Positions 44,435-55,298 of a stretch of 59,894 bases of DNA are shown here, piece after piece. Location: positions 1 to 59,894 of the forward strand of contig CAVONI010000013.1 of the NCBI GenBank assembly GCA_963697285.1, given 5' to 3'. Both the position numbers and the translations under genes were made by a program. Numbering within the stretch: the stretch's first letter is position 1; each line of letters begins with the position of its first letter. The notes beneath the pieces are model-generated. The model worked only from the letters and a program-made list of their open reading frames with translations. It was not told the origin of the DNA and did not search any database. Source of the stretch: JAEUQQ01 sp963697285. GTDB taxonomy: Bacteria; Acidobacteriota; Vicinamibacteria; Vicinamibacterales; JAFNAJ01.

Positions 44435-46057
44435 ATGGCGCGCATGCTGCAGCCCTTCGCTCGCGCCGCCCTGACGGTGGTGCTCGTCACCGGCACCTCG
44501 TCTGCGCAGTCCCCATCCACCGTCATCGCACCCGTGCCTGCGCGCTTCGAGGTGCACGAGGCCTCGATCGCCGACATCCATGCGGCGATGACCGCGAAGC
44601 GCCTCACGTGCCGCGGGCTGGTCGAGAGCTACCTCGCCCGCATCGCGGCCTTCGACAAGAACGGCCCCGCCCTCAACGCGATCGTCGTCATCAACAGCGA
44701 GGCGCTCGCGCAGGCCGACGCGCTCGACCAGCGCTTCGCGCAGGGCGGCCTCACCGGGCCGCTCCACTGCATCCCGATGATCGTGAAGGACAACTTCGAG
44801 ACGATCGGCCTGCAGAGCGCCAACGGGTCGCTCGCGCTCGCGGGTTTCGTCTCGACGCGCGACGCCTTCCAGGTGAGGCGCATCAAGGAGGCCGGCGCGA
44901 TCGTCCTCGCCAAGTCGAACATGGCCGAGTGGGCGTTCACGCCGTACGAGACGGTGAGCTCCATCCTGCCCGGCTACACGAAGAACCCGTACGCGCTCGA
45001 TCGCGTGACCGCGGGCTCGAGCGGGGGCACGGCGGCGGCGGTCGCCGCCAGCTTCGGCGCGGCGGGGCTCGGCAGCGACACGGGTAACTCCATCCGCGGC
45101 CCTTCGGCGCATCAGGCGCTGGTCGGCATCCGCTCGACGATGGGGTTGACGAGCCGGGCCGGGGTGATGCCGCTGAATCTGCTGGCCGACATCGCGGGCC
45201 CGATGGCTAGGACGGTGGAGGACGCCGCACGGATCTTCGAGGTCGTCGTCGGCGAGGATCCGGATGACCCGGCCCCTTCGACTCGTCCTTCGGACTCGCT
45301 CAGGGCCGCGGACTCGCTCAGGGCAGGGCCCGAGCGGTATTCAGAGGGCCTGTCTCGTGAGGCCCTGAAGGGCAAGCGCATTGGCGTCCTCGCGCAGGCG
45401 TATGCGCCCGAGACGGCGGACGCCGAGGTGCTGGCCGTCTTCCAGCGCGCGCTGGACGACCTCGCCCGCGCGGGCGCCGTCATCGTCGATCCGGCGACGG
45501 TCGAGGGACTCGATCAGATCAAGCGGCAGGAAGCCATCGAGCCGTGCATGGGCTTCAAGCACGATATCAACGCCTACCTGGCATCGCACGGGGATCGGGT
45601 GCCGGTGAAGAGCCTTGCCGAGATCGTGAAGTCAGGACGCTTCCACCCGACGGTGCGACGGCAACTGGAGCGCAGCGAGGCTGGCCCCGCACATCCGGCA
45701 GACTCGCCGCAGTGCGTGGCGGAACTCGCGTATCGCGAGCAGGTCCGCGCGGCCGTGCTGAAGACCATGGATGCGTTGCGGCTGGATGCGTTCGTGTATC
45801 CGACCTGGAGCCATCCGCCGCGGCTGATCGGCGACCTCAACACCCCGCACGGCGACAACAGCCAGTTCTTCTCGCCGGTGACGGGCTTCCCCGCCATCCA
45901 GGTGCCCATGGGCTACACGCGCGGCGGCGCGCTGCCGGCGGGCATGACCCTCTACGGCCGGGCGCGGTCGGAACGATTACTGATCCAACTCGCGTTCGCG
46001 TACGAACAGGCAACGCGGCATCGGCGGCCGCCGGTGGCGACACCACCGTTGCGGTAG
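44435..46057 (+). CDS. Exported amidase-signature family hydrolase
   Basis: 540 residues. Signal peptide (MLQPFARAALTVVLVTGTSS). The Ser-cisSer-Lys triad is present: Lys in PMIVKDNFET, cis-Ser in TAGSSGGTAAAVAA and nucleophile Ser in SDTGNSIRGPS. It should hydrolyse amide bonds outside the cytoplasm; substrate unknown. A variable loop after EDPDDPA contains S-T-R-P-S-D-S-L-R-A-A-D-S-L-R-A-G, encoded by a dispersed repeat (separate entry). ATG 44435; a second ATG three codons on is equally good. Confidence 0.9.
   Translation: MARMLQPFARAALTVVLVTGTSSAQSPSTVIAPVPARFEVHEASIADIHAAMTAKRLTCRGLVESYLARIAAFDKNGPALNAIVVINSEALAQADALDQRFAQGGLTGPLHCIPMIVKDNFETIGLQSANGSLALAGFVSTRDAFQVRRIKEAGAIVLAKSNMAEWAFTPYETVSSILPGYTKNPYALDRVTAGSSGGTAAAVAASFGAAGLGSDTGNSIRGPSAHQALVGIRSTMGLTSRAGVMPLNLLADIAGPMARTVEDAARIFEVVVGEDPDDPAPSTRPSDSLRAADSLRAGPERYSEGLSREALKGKRIGVLAQAYAPETADAEVLAVFQRALDDLARAGAVIVDPATVEGLDQIKRQEAIEPCMGFKHDINAYLASHGDRVPVKSLAEIVKSGRFHPTVRRQLERSEAGPAHPADSPQCVAELAYREQVRAAVLKTMDALRLDAFVYPTWSHPPRLIGDLNTPHGDNSQFFSPVTGFPAIQVPMGYTRGGALPAGMTLYGRARSERLLIQLAFAYEQATRHRRPPVATPPLR
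45274..45329. repeat. Dispersed repeat inserted in frame within the amidase gene
   Basis: CCCTTCGACTCG is followed by TCCTTCGGACTCGCTCAGGG, and GGACTCGCTCAGGGC occurs again 13 nt later. The outer ends match the intergenic element at 4258-4294 read on the opposite strand. Here the element stays in frame and encodes two S-D-S-L-R-A / A-D-S-L-R-A units in a loop of the enzyme. Confidence 0.6.
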
Positions 46058-46337
46058 GGCCGGTGTCAGGGCCGGCGGCATCTGTGGACGTGCCCATGCG
46101 AAGCACCCGACCCGCGGCCTGTCTGCCGTTTGCGCCGGCCGTTGGATCACAGCGGTGGCATTGAGCCGCACAGCCAGTCGCCCAGATGCCAGCCCGTCCC
46201 AAAGACCGACCAGCTCGTCATGGCGGTGCTATGATTCGTACTGCTCAGGAGTGTGTCTGTCTTGCGGGGCCGCTGGTTCCGACAGGACGGGCACTCGGGG
46301 TGGTACATTCTTGCAAGTCCTTCAGGAGGATTTCCCA

Positions 46338-49300
46338 ATGGCAAGGCTCCTTGTCCAGATAAGAAAGCGCGTCCTCTTTCCCGTGCTCCTGGCACTGCTG
46401 GCGCTGCCGGCGCTGGCAGGTGCTCAGGGCACGCTCGGCAGCCTGACAGGCATCGTCCGTGATGCGTCGGATGCGGTGCTTCCTGGCGCGACGGTGACCC
46501 TCACTAATCCGGGAACCGGGTTCTCGCAGACCGAGGTCACGACGGGAATCGGAACGTTCACGTTCCCGCAGTTGCCCGTCGGGACCTACACGGTCGAAAT
46601 CGCGCTCGAGGGGTTCAAGACCCAGACCTACACCGGGGTGGTGATCAACGTCGGCCAGCAGTACTCGCTGAACGCGAAGCTGTCGATCGGCGAGATCTCC
46701 GAGACCGTGCAGGTGACGTCGGGTGAACTGCTCGTGAAGACGACGACCCCCGAAGTGTCGGCGACGGTGCTGCAGAAGCAGGTGCTCGAGATTCCGCTGG
46801 CGAACCGCGACGTCACCAACCTGATCAAGACGCAGGCTGGCGTCGCTCGGCATCTCGAACCGCACGAACACCGACGATCAACGGCGGCCGTCCGACGTGG
46901 ACGCAGGTCACGCTCGACGGCATCAACATCCAGGACAACTTCATCCGCACGAACTCGCTCGACTTCCTGCCCGAACCGGCCGAACTCCGACAACGTGGCG
47001 GAGTTCGCCATCACGACGTCGGTGTCGGGCGCCGACTCGGCGGGCGGCGCGACGTCGGTGCGCATGGTGACGCCGTCGGGCACGAACACCTTCCGCGGCA
47101 GCGTGTTCGAGTTCAACCGCGACAACAAGTTCGCGGCGAACTCGTTCTTCAACAACGCGGCGACGCCGAAGGTCCCGAAGGCGGAGTTGATCGCGGCACC
47201 AGTTCGGCGGGCGTCTCGGCGGCCCGATCCTCAAGAACAAGCTGTTCTTCTTCGCCAACTACGAGGGCTTCCGGCAGGAGACGCAGACGTCGCAGAACCT
47301 GACGATCCCGGCCAACGCCGACTTCTTCAACGGCGTGTTCCGCTACGTCGACGCTCGACGGGCACGGTGCGCTCGGTCAACGTGATGCAGCTGTACGGGG
47401 CTGCCGCGTCGACCCGAAGCTCCGGACCGACGTTCCTGTCGAAGATTCCCGGCTCGTCGAACGTCGAACAACTACGACGTCGGCAACTCGACCGCGGCGC
47501 GCGTCGCTGAACACGGCGGGCTACCGGTTCAACCAGACCGACCTGAACAACCGCGATCAGTACACGTTCCGCCTCGACTACTCGATGAGCGACAGAGCAA
47601 CCGGTTCGAGGGCGTCTACAGCTACTTCAAGGAGACCGACGACCGCACCGACCTCGACTTCGTCAGCCCGACCGGCCGCTCGTGTACACCATCGTCTGAC
47701 CCGAAGCGCTACGCGCTGGCGTGGCGGTGGATCGGCAGTCGCGAACTTCCAGAACGAAGTCCGGTACGGCGCGAACCTCGCGCCGGTGCAGTTCGAGAGC
47801 GACTGGGACTACGAGCGCGGGCGTGCTCTACAACACCAGCGCTCGGCCTCGCGAATCCGCTGGGCGGCAACGGCACGGGCGCGGACGTCGGCGTTCAGCC
47901 GCAGGGCCGCTACACGAACACCTACCAGTTCAGCGACAACGCCAACCTGATGTGGGGCAACCACGCAGTTCCAGGCGGGCGGAAGCTGGCAGCGCAACCG
48001 CGTGAACCCGTACAACTACGCCGGCGCAGTACCCGACGGTGACCTTCGGCTTCAGCTCGGCCGCGCCCGCGAGCGTGCAGTTGACGTCGGGCATGTTCCC
48101 CGGCGGCATCAGCGCGACCGACCTCACCAACGCCAACCGATGGCGGCGATGCTCGGCGGCATCGTGTCGTCGGTGACGCAGACCTTCCAGGTGGAGAGCG
48201 CCACGTCGGGCTACGTGCCGGGCATCCCGGCGAACGAGAACTACACGCTCGACAACATCGCGGCGTACGTGCAGGACAACTGGCGCTGGAAGCCGAACTT
48301 CACGCGTGCGCGCCGGCCTCAAGTGGGAGTACTACAGCCCGCTGAGGGAAGACGACAACCTCGGCTTCCTGCCGGTGCATCAACGGCTCGTTCGAGGACA
48401 CGATGCTTGAGCCCGAACGACGGTCGTGACCTTCGTCGACGGCGACTTCTACAAGAAGGACCTGAACAACTTCGGCCCGACGGTCGGCTTCAACTGGGAC
48501 GTGTTCGAGCGACGGCAAGACCGTCGGTGCGCGGCGGCTACTCGCTGACGTTCGTCAACGAGGAGTCGGTGACGGTCGGCCGCACGGCGGCGCGCGGCAA
48601 CGCCGGCCTGAGCAGCGCGGTCGACGCTGAGCAACCAGTACACCACGGTCAGCGCGCGGCGTGCCGCTGCCGCCGACGCCGGCGTTCCTGACCGACGCGC
48701 ACGCTGGCCAACCAGATGGCGCTGAGCGCGACGGGCGTCCTCTGGGGCGATCGATCCCGACATCCAGGCGCCGCACGTCCACCAGGTCAGCATCGGCGTG
48801 CAGCGTGAGCTGCCGTGGGCGACTGGCCGCCGAGGCGCGCTACGTCGGGACGTTCGGGCGCGACATCTGGCGCGGCACCGACTTCAACCAGATCCAGATC
48901 AGCCCGGCGTTCCTCGCCGACTTCAACCGCGCGCGCGCAGAACGGGTACCTCTCGCAGGCCGCCGGCCTCGGCTTCGCGCCGACCTACAACCCGAACCGT
49001 CCCCGGCAGCCAGCCGCTGACGGTGCTGCCGACGTACGGGCCTGCTGACGAACGCCACCGCGATCAACAACATCCAGACCAACCAGGTGGCGGGCCTCGC
49101 CGACTTCTACGTCACGAGCCGCGTCGCCGGGGCGCTCGGCACGTTCATGCAGAACCCGGGCATCTACGCCTCGCAGGGCCATCTCGAACGGCGGGTTCAG
49201 CGACTACAACGCGCTGCAGCTCGAGCTGCGGCGCCAGTTCCGCAACGGCTTCTTCGGCCAGATCAACTACACGTTCGCCCAACTCGAACACGAACTCGGC

Positions 49301-50042
49301 CGGCACGGCGCAGAACCGGTTCGAGGCGTTCATGGACAACCTCCGGCCGGAGCTCAACACGGGCCGGTCGGTCTTCCACGTGACGCACGTCATCAACGCG
49401 CAGGCCATCTACGAGCTGCCGTTCGGCCAGGGGAAGAAGTTCCTCAACCAGGGCGGGCTGACGAACGTCATCTTCGGCGACTGGCAGCTGGCCACGATCG
49501 TCACGTGGCAGGGCGGCTCGCCGATCAGCATCTACTCGGGGCGCGGCGACGTTCAACCGCGCGGGTCGGTCGGCCTGCACCGACAACCCGATCAGCTGCA
49601 ACACCGCGTTCTCGCACGATGTCGGCCGACGAGATCAAGAAGCTGCTCGGCATCTACAAGACGGCCAACGGCAACATCTACTGGATCGACCCGAAGGTCA
49701 TCGACCCGAACACGGGCCGCGCGGTGGGCGCCGACAACGCGCACGAACAGCGCCGGCTTCGCCGGGCAGGTGTTCTTCAACCCCGGCGCGGGCGAGGTGG
49801 GCAACCTCGAGATCCTGACGTTCGACGGTCCGCCGCAGTCGCGTGTCGACCTGGCGCTGTCGAAGCGGTTCCGGCTCTACGATCGCTACCGCCTCGAGTT
49901 CAAGGGCGAGGCGTTCAACCTGTTCAACGAGCCGAGCTTCTTCCGCGGCGACATGGACATCAACAGCACGACGTTCGGCCGCCTCACCTCGGTCAACGTC
50001 GGCTCGCGCGTCATCCAGCTCTCCATCCGCTTCGAGTTCTGA
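46338..50042 (+). pseudogene. Oar-like TonB-dependent receptor disrupted by dozens of single-base indels
   Basis: From ATG 46338 (AGGAGG upstream): signal peptide ending LAGAQ, a carboxypeptidase-regulatory-like domain (LTGIVRDASDAVLPGATV), plug and a large barrel ending in RVIQLSIRFEF. Intact through GVAG near 46845, then the frame changes over 30 times. Each segment continues the same protein in another frame: NRPNSDNVAEFAITTS, GGPILKNKLFFFANYEGF, YTLDNIAAYVQDNW, RFRLYDRYRLEFKGEAFNLF. Changes are mostly one inserted base, often G after a C (46873, 46973, 47466, 47965, 48026, 48749, 48937, 49548, 49745); a few are deletions. Almost no substitutions to stop codons occur. Corrected length would be about 1,220 residues. 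Either a poor-quality consensus stretch or a very recent pseudogene; I favour the former. Confidence 0.85.
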
Positions 50043-50054
50043 CGTCCCTGCGGG

Positions 50055-50080
50055 ACGGGACGCCCTCCCGGGCGTCCCGT
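50055..50080 (+). terminator. Hairpin terminator after the TonB-receptor gene
   Basis: Perfect 11-bp stem ACGGGACGCCC / GGGCGTCCCGT with a TCCC loop, starting 12 nt after the receptor stop codon. No T-run follows. Position and stability suit a terminator or 3' protective stem. Confidence 0.65.
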
Positions 50081-50126
50081 CCCCGTACGGTGACGAAAAC
50101 CTCCTGTCGCACTGCCGTTCCCAACC

Positions 50127-50147
50127 AATTGGGGTCAGACCCCAATT
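50127..50147. repeat. Palindrome AATTGGGG-TCAGA-CCCCAATT
   Basis: Perfect 8-bp arms around TCAGA. A related copy follows at 50212. The motif is of the kind seen as REP-type elements mobilised by RAYT transposases in many bacteria (known); no such transposase is in the window. Confidence 0.65.
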
Positions 50148-50211
50148 CGGGGCAAACTCGCCTCTACCGCTCATTTCGCGCCTGAATCGTCGTCGCGACC
50201 GGGCGATGGAT

Positions 50212-50236
50212 GGAATTGGGGTCAGACCCGAATTCC
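50212..50236. repeat. Second copy of the GGGTCAGACCC palindrome
   Basis: GGAATTGGGGTCAGACCC followed by GAATTCC; outer GGAATT/AATTCC arms and inner GGGTCAGACCC. It lies 64 bases after the first copy in the same orientation, within the 290-base gap between the receptor and the Hsp70-like gene; the rest of that gap shows nothing else. Confidence 0.65.
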
Positions 50237-50332
50237 TGCATGGTGTCGTGGCGACAAAGGCTGGTGTCGCCGTCGCCGCGCCCGCGGCGCAGTTGCGAGC
50301 GCCGGAGCAGTCAACCGCCTTGCCTGCTGGAG

Positions 50333-51649
50333 TTACGGGCTCGGCGCGGGCTGTGATGCGGCCGTCAGCGCCAACCCCAGCGCGACGGACGTGAACTCGC
50401 CGCCCGTGTGGATTCGCTCGTCGCCGAAGCGCGACGTGAAGATCCGCCGGACGGCAGGCACGAACGATGTTCCGCCCGTCAGGAAGACAGCATCCACCTC
50501 GGCTGGCGAGACGCCCGTTCGCTGCAGTAACCCGTCCACACAGGTCTCGAGTTGGTGGAGTTCGTCGCCAATCCAGCGCTCGAACTCCCATCGCGTCACC
50601 TGAGACTCGATTCGCAGGTCGCCGTCGTCGAACAGGAACGTGCCGATCGGCTCGCGCGACAGGTCGCTCTTCAGTTGCTGGACGGAGCGATGCAACTGGA
50701 AGCCGAGGTCGTTCTCGATCAAGTAGATGAGTGATTGGATGCGTTCGGGCTCGACCGCGTCGGCGGCCACGTTGGCCAGCATCGCCATGACCTCTCTCGT
50801 CTTGAGAAACGAGAGGTGATGCCAGCGCTCGAGGCTGGCGTAAGGCCAGGAGGGCACGGGCAACTGCTGGTTCCACGACCGGATCATCGTCCGCGAACCA
50901 AGCGCCGGCGAGACCAGGTGCCGCACGATCTGCGCGTCGAATGCATCGCCGGCGAGCCCCACGCCCGCAGCACCGATGAGTCCATCAGCAGCGCGTACGC
51001 TCCCCGGCGCACCCGGCCCCACGCGCAACAGCGAGAAGTCGCTTGTGCCCCCACCGAAGTCGCCGATGAGGATGAGTTCGGCGTGGTCAAGGCGCGACGC
51101 GTAGTGGTACGCGGCCCCGACAGGCTCGAACTCGAGGCGCACGCGTTCGAAGCCTGCCTGCGCGAAGGCCTCGCGAAGGCGGGCCTCCGCGTGCACATTG
51201 TCGTCCTCGTTGGCTGCACCGACGAACTGCACCGGGCGCCCAACCGTGGCCTCGACAATCTCGAAGCCGAACTGCCGCGACGCCGCATCGCGTAGGTCGC
51301 CGACGATGCGAGCGATGAGCGACTCGATGGTCCGCCTGCGACCGAACACGGCGGTGTTCTTGAGGTCGCGGCTCGTCAGGAACGACTTCAGCGACTGAAC
51401 GAGCCGTCCCTTTGTCTCGGCAGCGAGGTAGCGCTCAATGCCCGCCGGACCTGTCCAGCACAGTGGCTCGACCACGCGTGGCCGTGGAGGTGGCTCGAAG
51501 TACAACAGCGAACGGGACGCATCGACGAGCGTGCCCATGAACGAGAACTGCGCGAGCCTCGCACGTCCATCAGGGCCGACCACGGCCACCGAGCTGTTGG
51601 TGGTCCCGAAGTCGATACCGACGCCCTGGGTCGGATCCGCGGAAGGCAT
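50333..51649 (-). CDS. Hsp70-like ATPase (YegD-type, no substrate-binding domain)
   Basis: 438 residues. Actin/Hsp70 fold: phosphate-1 GIDFGTTNSSVAVVG, phosphate-2 LIGDFGGGTSDFSLLRV and adenosine motif VFLTGGTSFVPAVRRIF. The canonical C-terminal peptide-binding domain is missing, so it is a short YegD-like paralogue of unknown client. A segment IEPVGAAYHYASR-like (FEPVGAAYHYASR) fits the second connect region. Divergent from the DUF697-like gene with only 48 nt between, so the two may share regulation. Confidence 0.9.
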   Translation of the reverse strand: MPSADPTQGVGIDFGTTNSSVAVVGPDGRARLAQFSFMGTLVDASRSLLYFEPPPRPRVVEPLCWTGPAGIERYLAAETKGRLVQSLKSFLTSRDLKNTAVFGRRRTIESLIARIVGDLRDAASRQFGFEIVEATVGRPVQFVGAANEDDNVHAEARLREAFAQAGFERVRLEFEPVGAAYHYASRLDHAELILIGDFGGGTSDFSLLRVGPGAPGSVRAADGLIGAAGVGLAGDAFDAQIVRHLVSPALGSRTMIRSWNQQLPVPSWPYASLERWHHLSFLKTREVMAMLANVAADAVEPERIQSLIYLIENDLGFQLHRSVQQLKSDLSREPIGTFLFDDGDLRIESQVTRWEFERWIGDELHQLETCVDGLLQRTGVSPAEVDAVFLTGGTSFVPAVRRIFTSRFGDERIHTGGEFTSVALGLALTAASQPAPSP

Positions 51650-51697
51650 TCACCTAGTATGCGGGCTGCCGGCCGGGAGGCGGGTTAACATGTCGGG

Positions 51698-52785
51698 GTG
51701 GCGGGGCCGCTGGCACTCAATGACATCTGGCGCGTGATGAAGGACGTCGATCTCGACGCCATCCGCACGCAGGCGAACGCGCCGTTCCACATGCTCATCG
51801 TCTCGGACGACGGCCGCGATGCCGAGGCACTGGCGTGGATGATGACGGCCGCGGCGCCCCGGCGCGCCGCGGACCCGCACGACGCTCCGCCGGCCAGCGC
51901 CGTTCCCCGCCCCGACCACGGTCGAGGACGTGCACCCGTGGCTGCACGTCATCTCGGCCCGCGCCGGCGTGCCGGCACACCTGCCCGCGTCAGAGATCGC
52001 CATCATCGTGTCGCGCCACGCCCGCCTCGAGCACGCGACCGAAGCGGTCCGCGATCACCTCACGGCGCATCGCATCCCCGCGCTCACCGTCATCATCGGC
52101 ACGCGCGCGAGCGCCGCGCACATCGCGCACCGCAACGAGATGAAGCGCATCGCCATCGACGCGATCGACGTCGATGCGCTCGGCGGCCATCGCCAGCGCC
52201 CTCGTCGGCTCGACGCGGCCCGAGGCCCGCATCTCGCTCGCCCGCGGCTTCGCGTGGGCCCGGACGCAGGCGTTCCTCGCGACGGTTGACGAGACCGCGC
52301 GCGCCAACGCCAGCTACGCCTTCACCACCGGGCTCGCCGAGACGGTGCCGGTGCTCAGCGCCCCGCTCGCGATCGGCGACATGCTGGTGCTCACGAAGAA
52401 CCAGTTGATCATGAGCTACCGCATCGCGCTCGGCGCAGGCCGCGACGGCGACCCCAGGGAACTGATCGGTGAGATCATCGGCGTGCTCGGCAGCGGCCTG
52501 CTCTTCAGGCAGGCTGCACGCTCGCTCGTCGGCCTGCTGCCCGTGGTCGGCCTCGTGCCCAAGGTCGCCTTCGCGTACGGTGGCACGTACGCCATCGGAC
52601 GCGCGATGATGGCGTGGGCGACCGAGGGACGCGCCGTCACCGCCGACGCCGTGAAGCGATACACCTCCGAGGGTCTCGCGCGCGGCCGCCGGATCGCGCG
52701 TTCGCTGAACGCGGGCACGAAGGCGAGCGCCACCATGGGCACCCGCGTACGGAACTGGATCTCACGCAAGCGTCCGACGTCCTGA
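51698..52785 (+). CDS. DUF697/YcjF-like membrane-associated protein, two frameshifts
   Basis: About 361 residues after removing one extra C near 51908 and one near 52187 (GGC-C-ATC); the span is 3n+2. N-terminal part (MKDVDLDAIRTQANAPFHML ... SEIAIIVSRHARLEH) looks like a degenerate GTPase-like or dinucleotide fold without a P-loop. The C-terminal part (VPVLSAPLAIGDMLVLTKNQ, then LVGLLPVVGLVPKVAFAYGG) matches the hydrophobic DUF697 domain found fused to Era-like GTPases. GTG 51698 with GGGAGG upstream. The dehydrogenase follows after 23 nt. Confidence 0.7.
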
Positions 52786-52808
52786 CCGCTCCACCTCCCA
52801 CGCATCGC

Positions 52809-55290
52809 ATGTCGCCCTCGCCGCCCGTCACGCTCGCCACACGCATCCGCCTGGATGTCATCGAGCGACATCCGCACGCGGCGCCCCTCGTCGAACGCGT
52901 GACCGCCGCGCTCGAGCGCGAGATGGCCGCGGCAACGACCGCGGACGCGATCGAGTCGCTGCGCCCCGTCTTCGCGCACGGCCTCAGGGCCGCCCTGCAG
53001 GCCCGCGCCCTCGACGTGCCAGACGCCGACACGACGCCCCGCGTCAGCGCCCGGGCACGTCTCGCGCAGGCCGACGAGGCACTCGTGGCCTGCTGCGACG
53101 GCGCGTGGCGGCGCGCGGCGATTGCCGCCTCGATCACCAGCGACGAGCGGCGCGAACTGCTGCGCGGGATGGTCCTCACGCGCGCGACCGACAACCGGTT
53201 GAAGCAGTTCTTCATGGGCGGCGAGGTCCGCTACGGCGGCACGTCGTTCCAGGGCAAGGGCTTCAGGTCGCTCGGGCAGGAGGCGATCTACGGCTGCGCG
53301 CTCCGCCTCCGCCGCGGTGACGCCTACCGCGGCGACGGGGATGCCTGGCACGGCGACGTCGTCGCGCCGTTGATCCGCGACCTCGGCGCCACGCTCGCGA
53401 TGCGGCCCACGCCCGACACGGTGCGTCGCGTGCTCGCCGCGCAGATGGCGAAGGCGGATGCCTGCATGGGCGGACGCGACCTGCACGCGGGCGAGCCGGG
53501 ATGGGGTGTGCTGCCGCCCGCCGCCCCGCTGACCATTGCCACGCTCACCGTCGCCGGGCTGGCGTTCGCGATGGCGCGGGATCCCGATCCCCGCGTCGCC
53601 GTGTCGTTCATCGGCGACGGCGGCTCCTCGCTCGGCGAATGGCACGAGGCGATCAACGCGTGCGCCGCGCGGCGGCTGCCGGCGATCTTCTGCATCCAGA
53701 ACAACCAGACCGCGCTGAGCACGCCGCTCGACGACCAGACGAGGGTCCGCACGTTCGCCGACAAGGCACTCGGATACGGCATCCCCGGCCTCACGATCGA
53801 CGGCACCGACCCGGAGGCGATCGCGGTCGGCGTTCGCCTGGGCGGCCGAGCGCGCCCGCGCGCGGCTGGGCCCGACGCTGATCGAGATCGTGGCGATGCG
53901 GATGTGCGGACATGCGCACCACGACGACATGCTGTACCTGGGCAAGGACACGCCGCCCGGGTGGACCTATCCGGCCCTGCACGACGGCGGCTACGCCAAC
54001 CGTGACGCGTTCACCTACTGGTCGGCGAAGGACCCTCTCCCCACCTACGCCGCGCATCTCGTCGCGCTCGGCGTCATCGAACCTGGCGACCTCGACGCCA
54101 TGCAGCGTGACGCCGAGGCGTTGGTCGAGACGCAGGCGCAGGCCGTGATTGCGGCGGCCTGGCCCGACGCCGCGACGGTCGGCGTGGGCGTGTGCGCCGA
54201 CGAACCCCCACGCACGCGCGTCGAAGTGCTCGATCCGGCGTGGCGCCTCGCGCTCGATTCCGCGGCACCGCCGCTGCCCGCACTGGAACCGTTCGCGCCC
54301 TTCGACAAGACGGGGCGCACCTTCCTCGAATCGGTGATGCTCGGCGTCGGCGACGCGCTGCGCGCCGACCCGCGCGTGTTCGTCTACGGCCAGGACGTCG
54401 GCGGCACGTACGGCAACGCCTTCCTGCTGCTGCGCCCGCTCGTGGAGGAGTTCGGCGAGCGCATGATCAACGCGCCGCTGGCGGAGGGCGCCATCCTCGG
54501 GATTGCGACCGGGGCCGCGCTCGGCGGGCTGCGGCCCATCGCCGAGATGCAGTTCAACGACTTCGTCGCGACGGGCTTCAACCAGTTGGTCAACAACGCC
54601 GCGAAGGTCCGCTACCGGTGGGGCGGCGAGGTGCCGATGGTGGTGCGGATGCCGTGGGGCGGCCTGCGCCACGCCGGGCCCTACCACTCGCAGAACACCG
54701 AGGCGTGGTTCTACCGCACGCCCGGGTTGAAGATCGTCGCACCGTCGTGTCCGGCCGATGCCCGCGCAGCGATGGCCGCCGCGGTGGCCGATCCCGACCC
54801 GGTGCTCTACTACGAGCACATCGCGCTCTACCGTGATCCCCGCATCAGGCAGGTCCTCGCCGCCGTGGCGCCGGAGCCCCTTCGGCTGGGCGCGGGCGCG
54901 CTTCGACGCGCCGGCAGCGACATGGCCATCGTCTCGTACGGCGCGTACGTGCACGTGGCGATGCGCGTGGCCGAGACGCTCGCCGGCGAAGGCATCGCGT
55001 GCAGCGTGCTCGACCTGCGCTGGCTCGCGCCGCTCGACCGCCCACAGTTGCTGCAGGTGGCACGGCACTGCGGACGGGTGCTCATCGTCCACGAAGACAC
55101 GCGGACGGGCAGCATCGGCGAGAGCCTGGCCGCAATCATCCAGGAAGAGGCGTTCGAGTTCCTCGACGCGCCCGTGCGCGTCGTCGGTGCGCTCGACACG
55201 CCGGTGCCCTATGCGCCTTCGCTCGAAGACGCGTTCCTGCCGTCAGAGGCCGACGTGCTGCGTGCGGCGCGCCTGCTGGCGGCGTATTGA
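52809..55290 (+). CDS. Fused E1 alpha-beta thiamine-diphosphate 2-oxoacid dehydrogenase, one frameshift
   Basis: About 826 residues. Residues 1-125 are helical and unassigned. The E1-alpha part has the ThDP motif GDGGSSLGEWHEAIN at residue 269 and NN 26 residues later (FCIQNNQ). E1-beta begins near residue 498 (GRTFLESVMLGVGDALRADP) with the catalytic-type Glu in NAPLAEGAILGIATGAALGG and ends with the transketolase C-terminal domain (VLIVHEDTRTGSIGESLAAI). One extra G at 53829 (GTC-G-GCG) is corrected by the AVAFAWAAERARARL reading. The enzyme would decarboxylate a 2-oxo acid, usually branched-chain or pyruvate, and pass an acyl group to lipoyl-E2. No E2 or E3 gene is present here. Confidence 0.9.
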
Positions 55291-55298
55291 GGCGGCCC

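Noticed and set aside
46058..46337. Promoter upstream of TonB receptor 2 (TATGAT at 46230)
   Set aside because: The hexamer is plausible but no -35 element is recognisable, so it is not annotated; no gene is seen in this 280-base gap.
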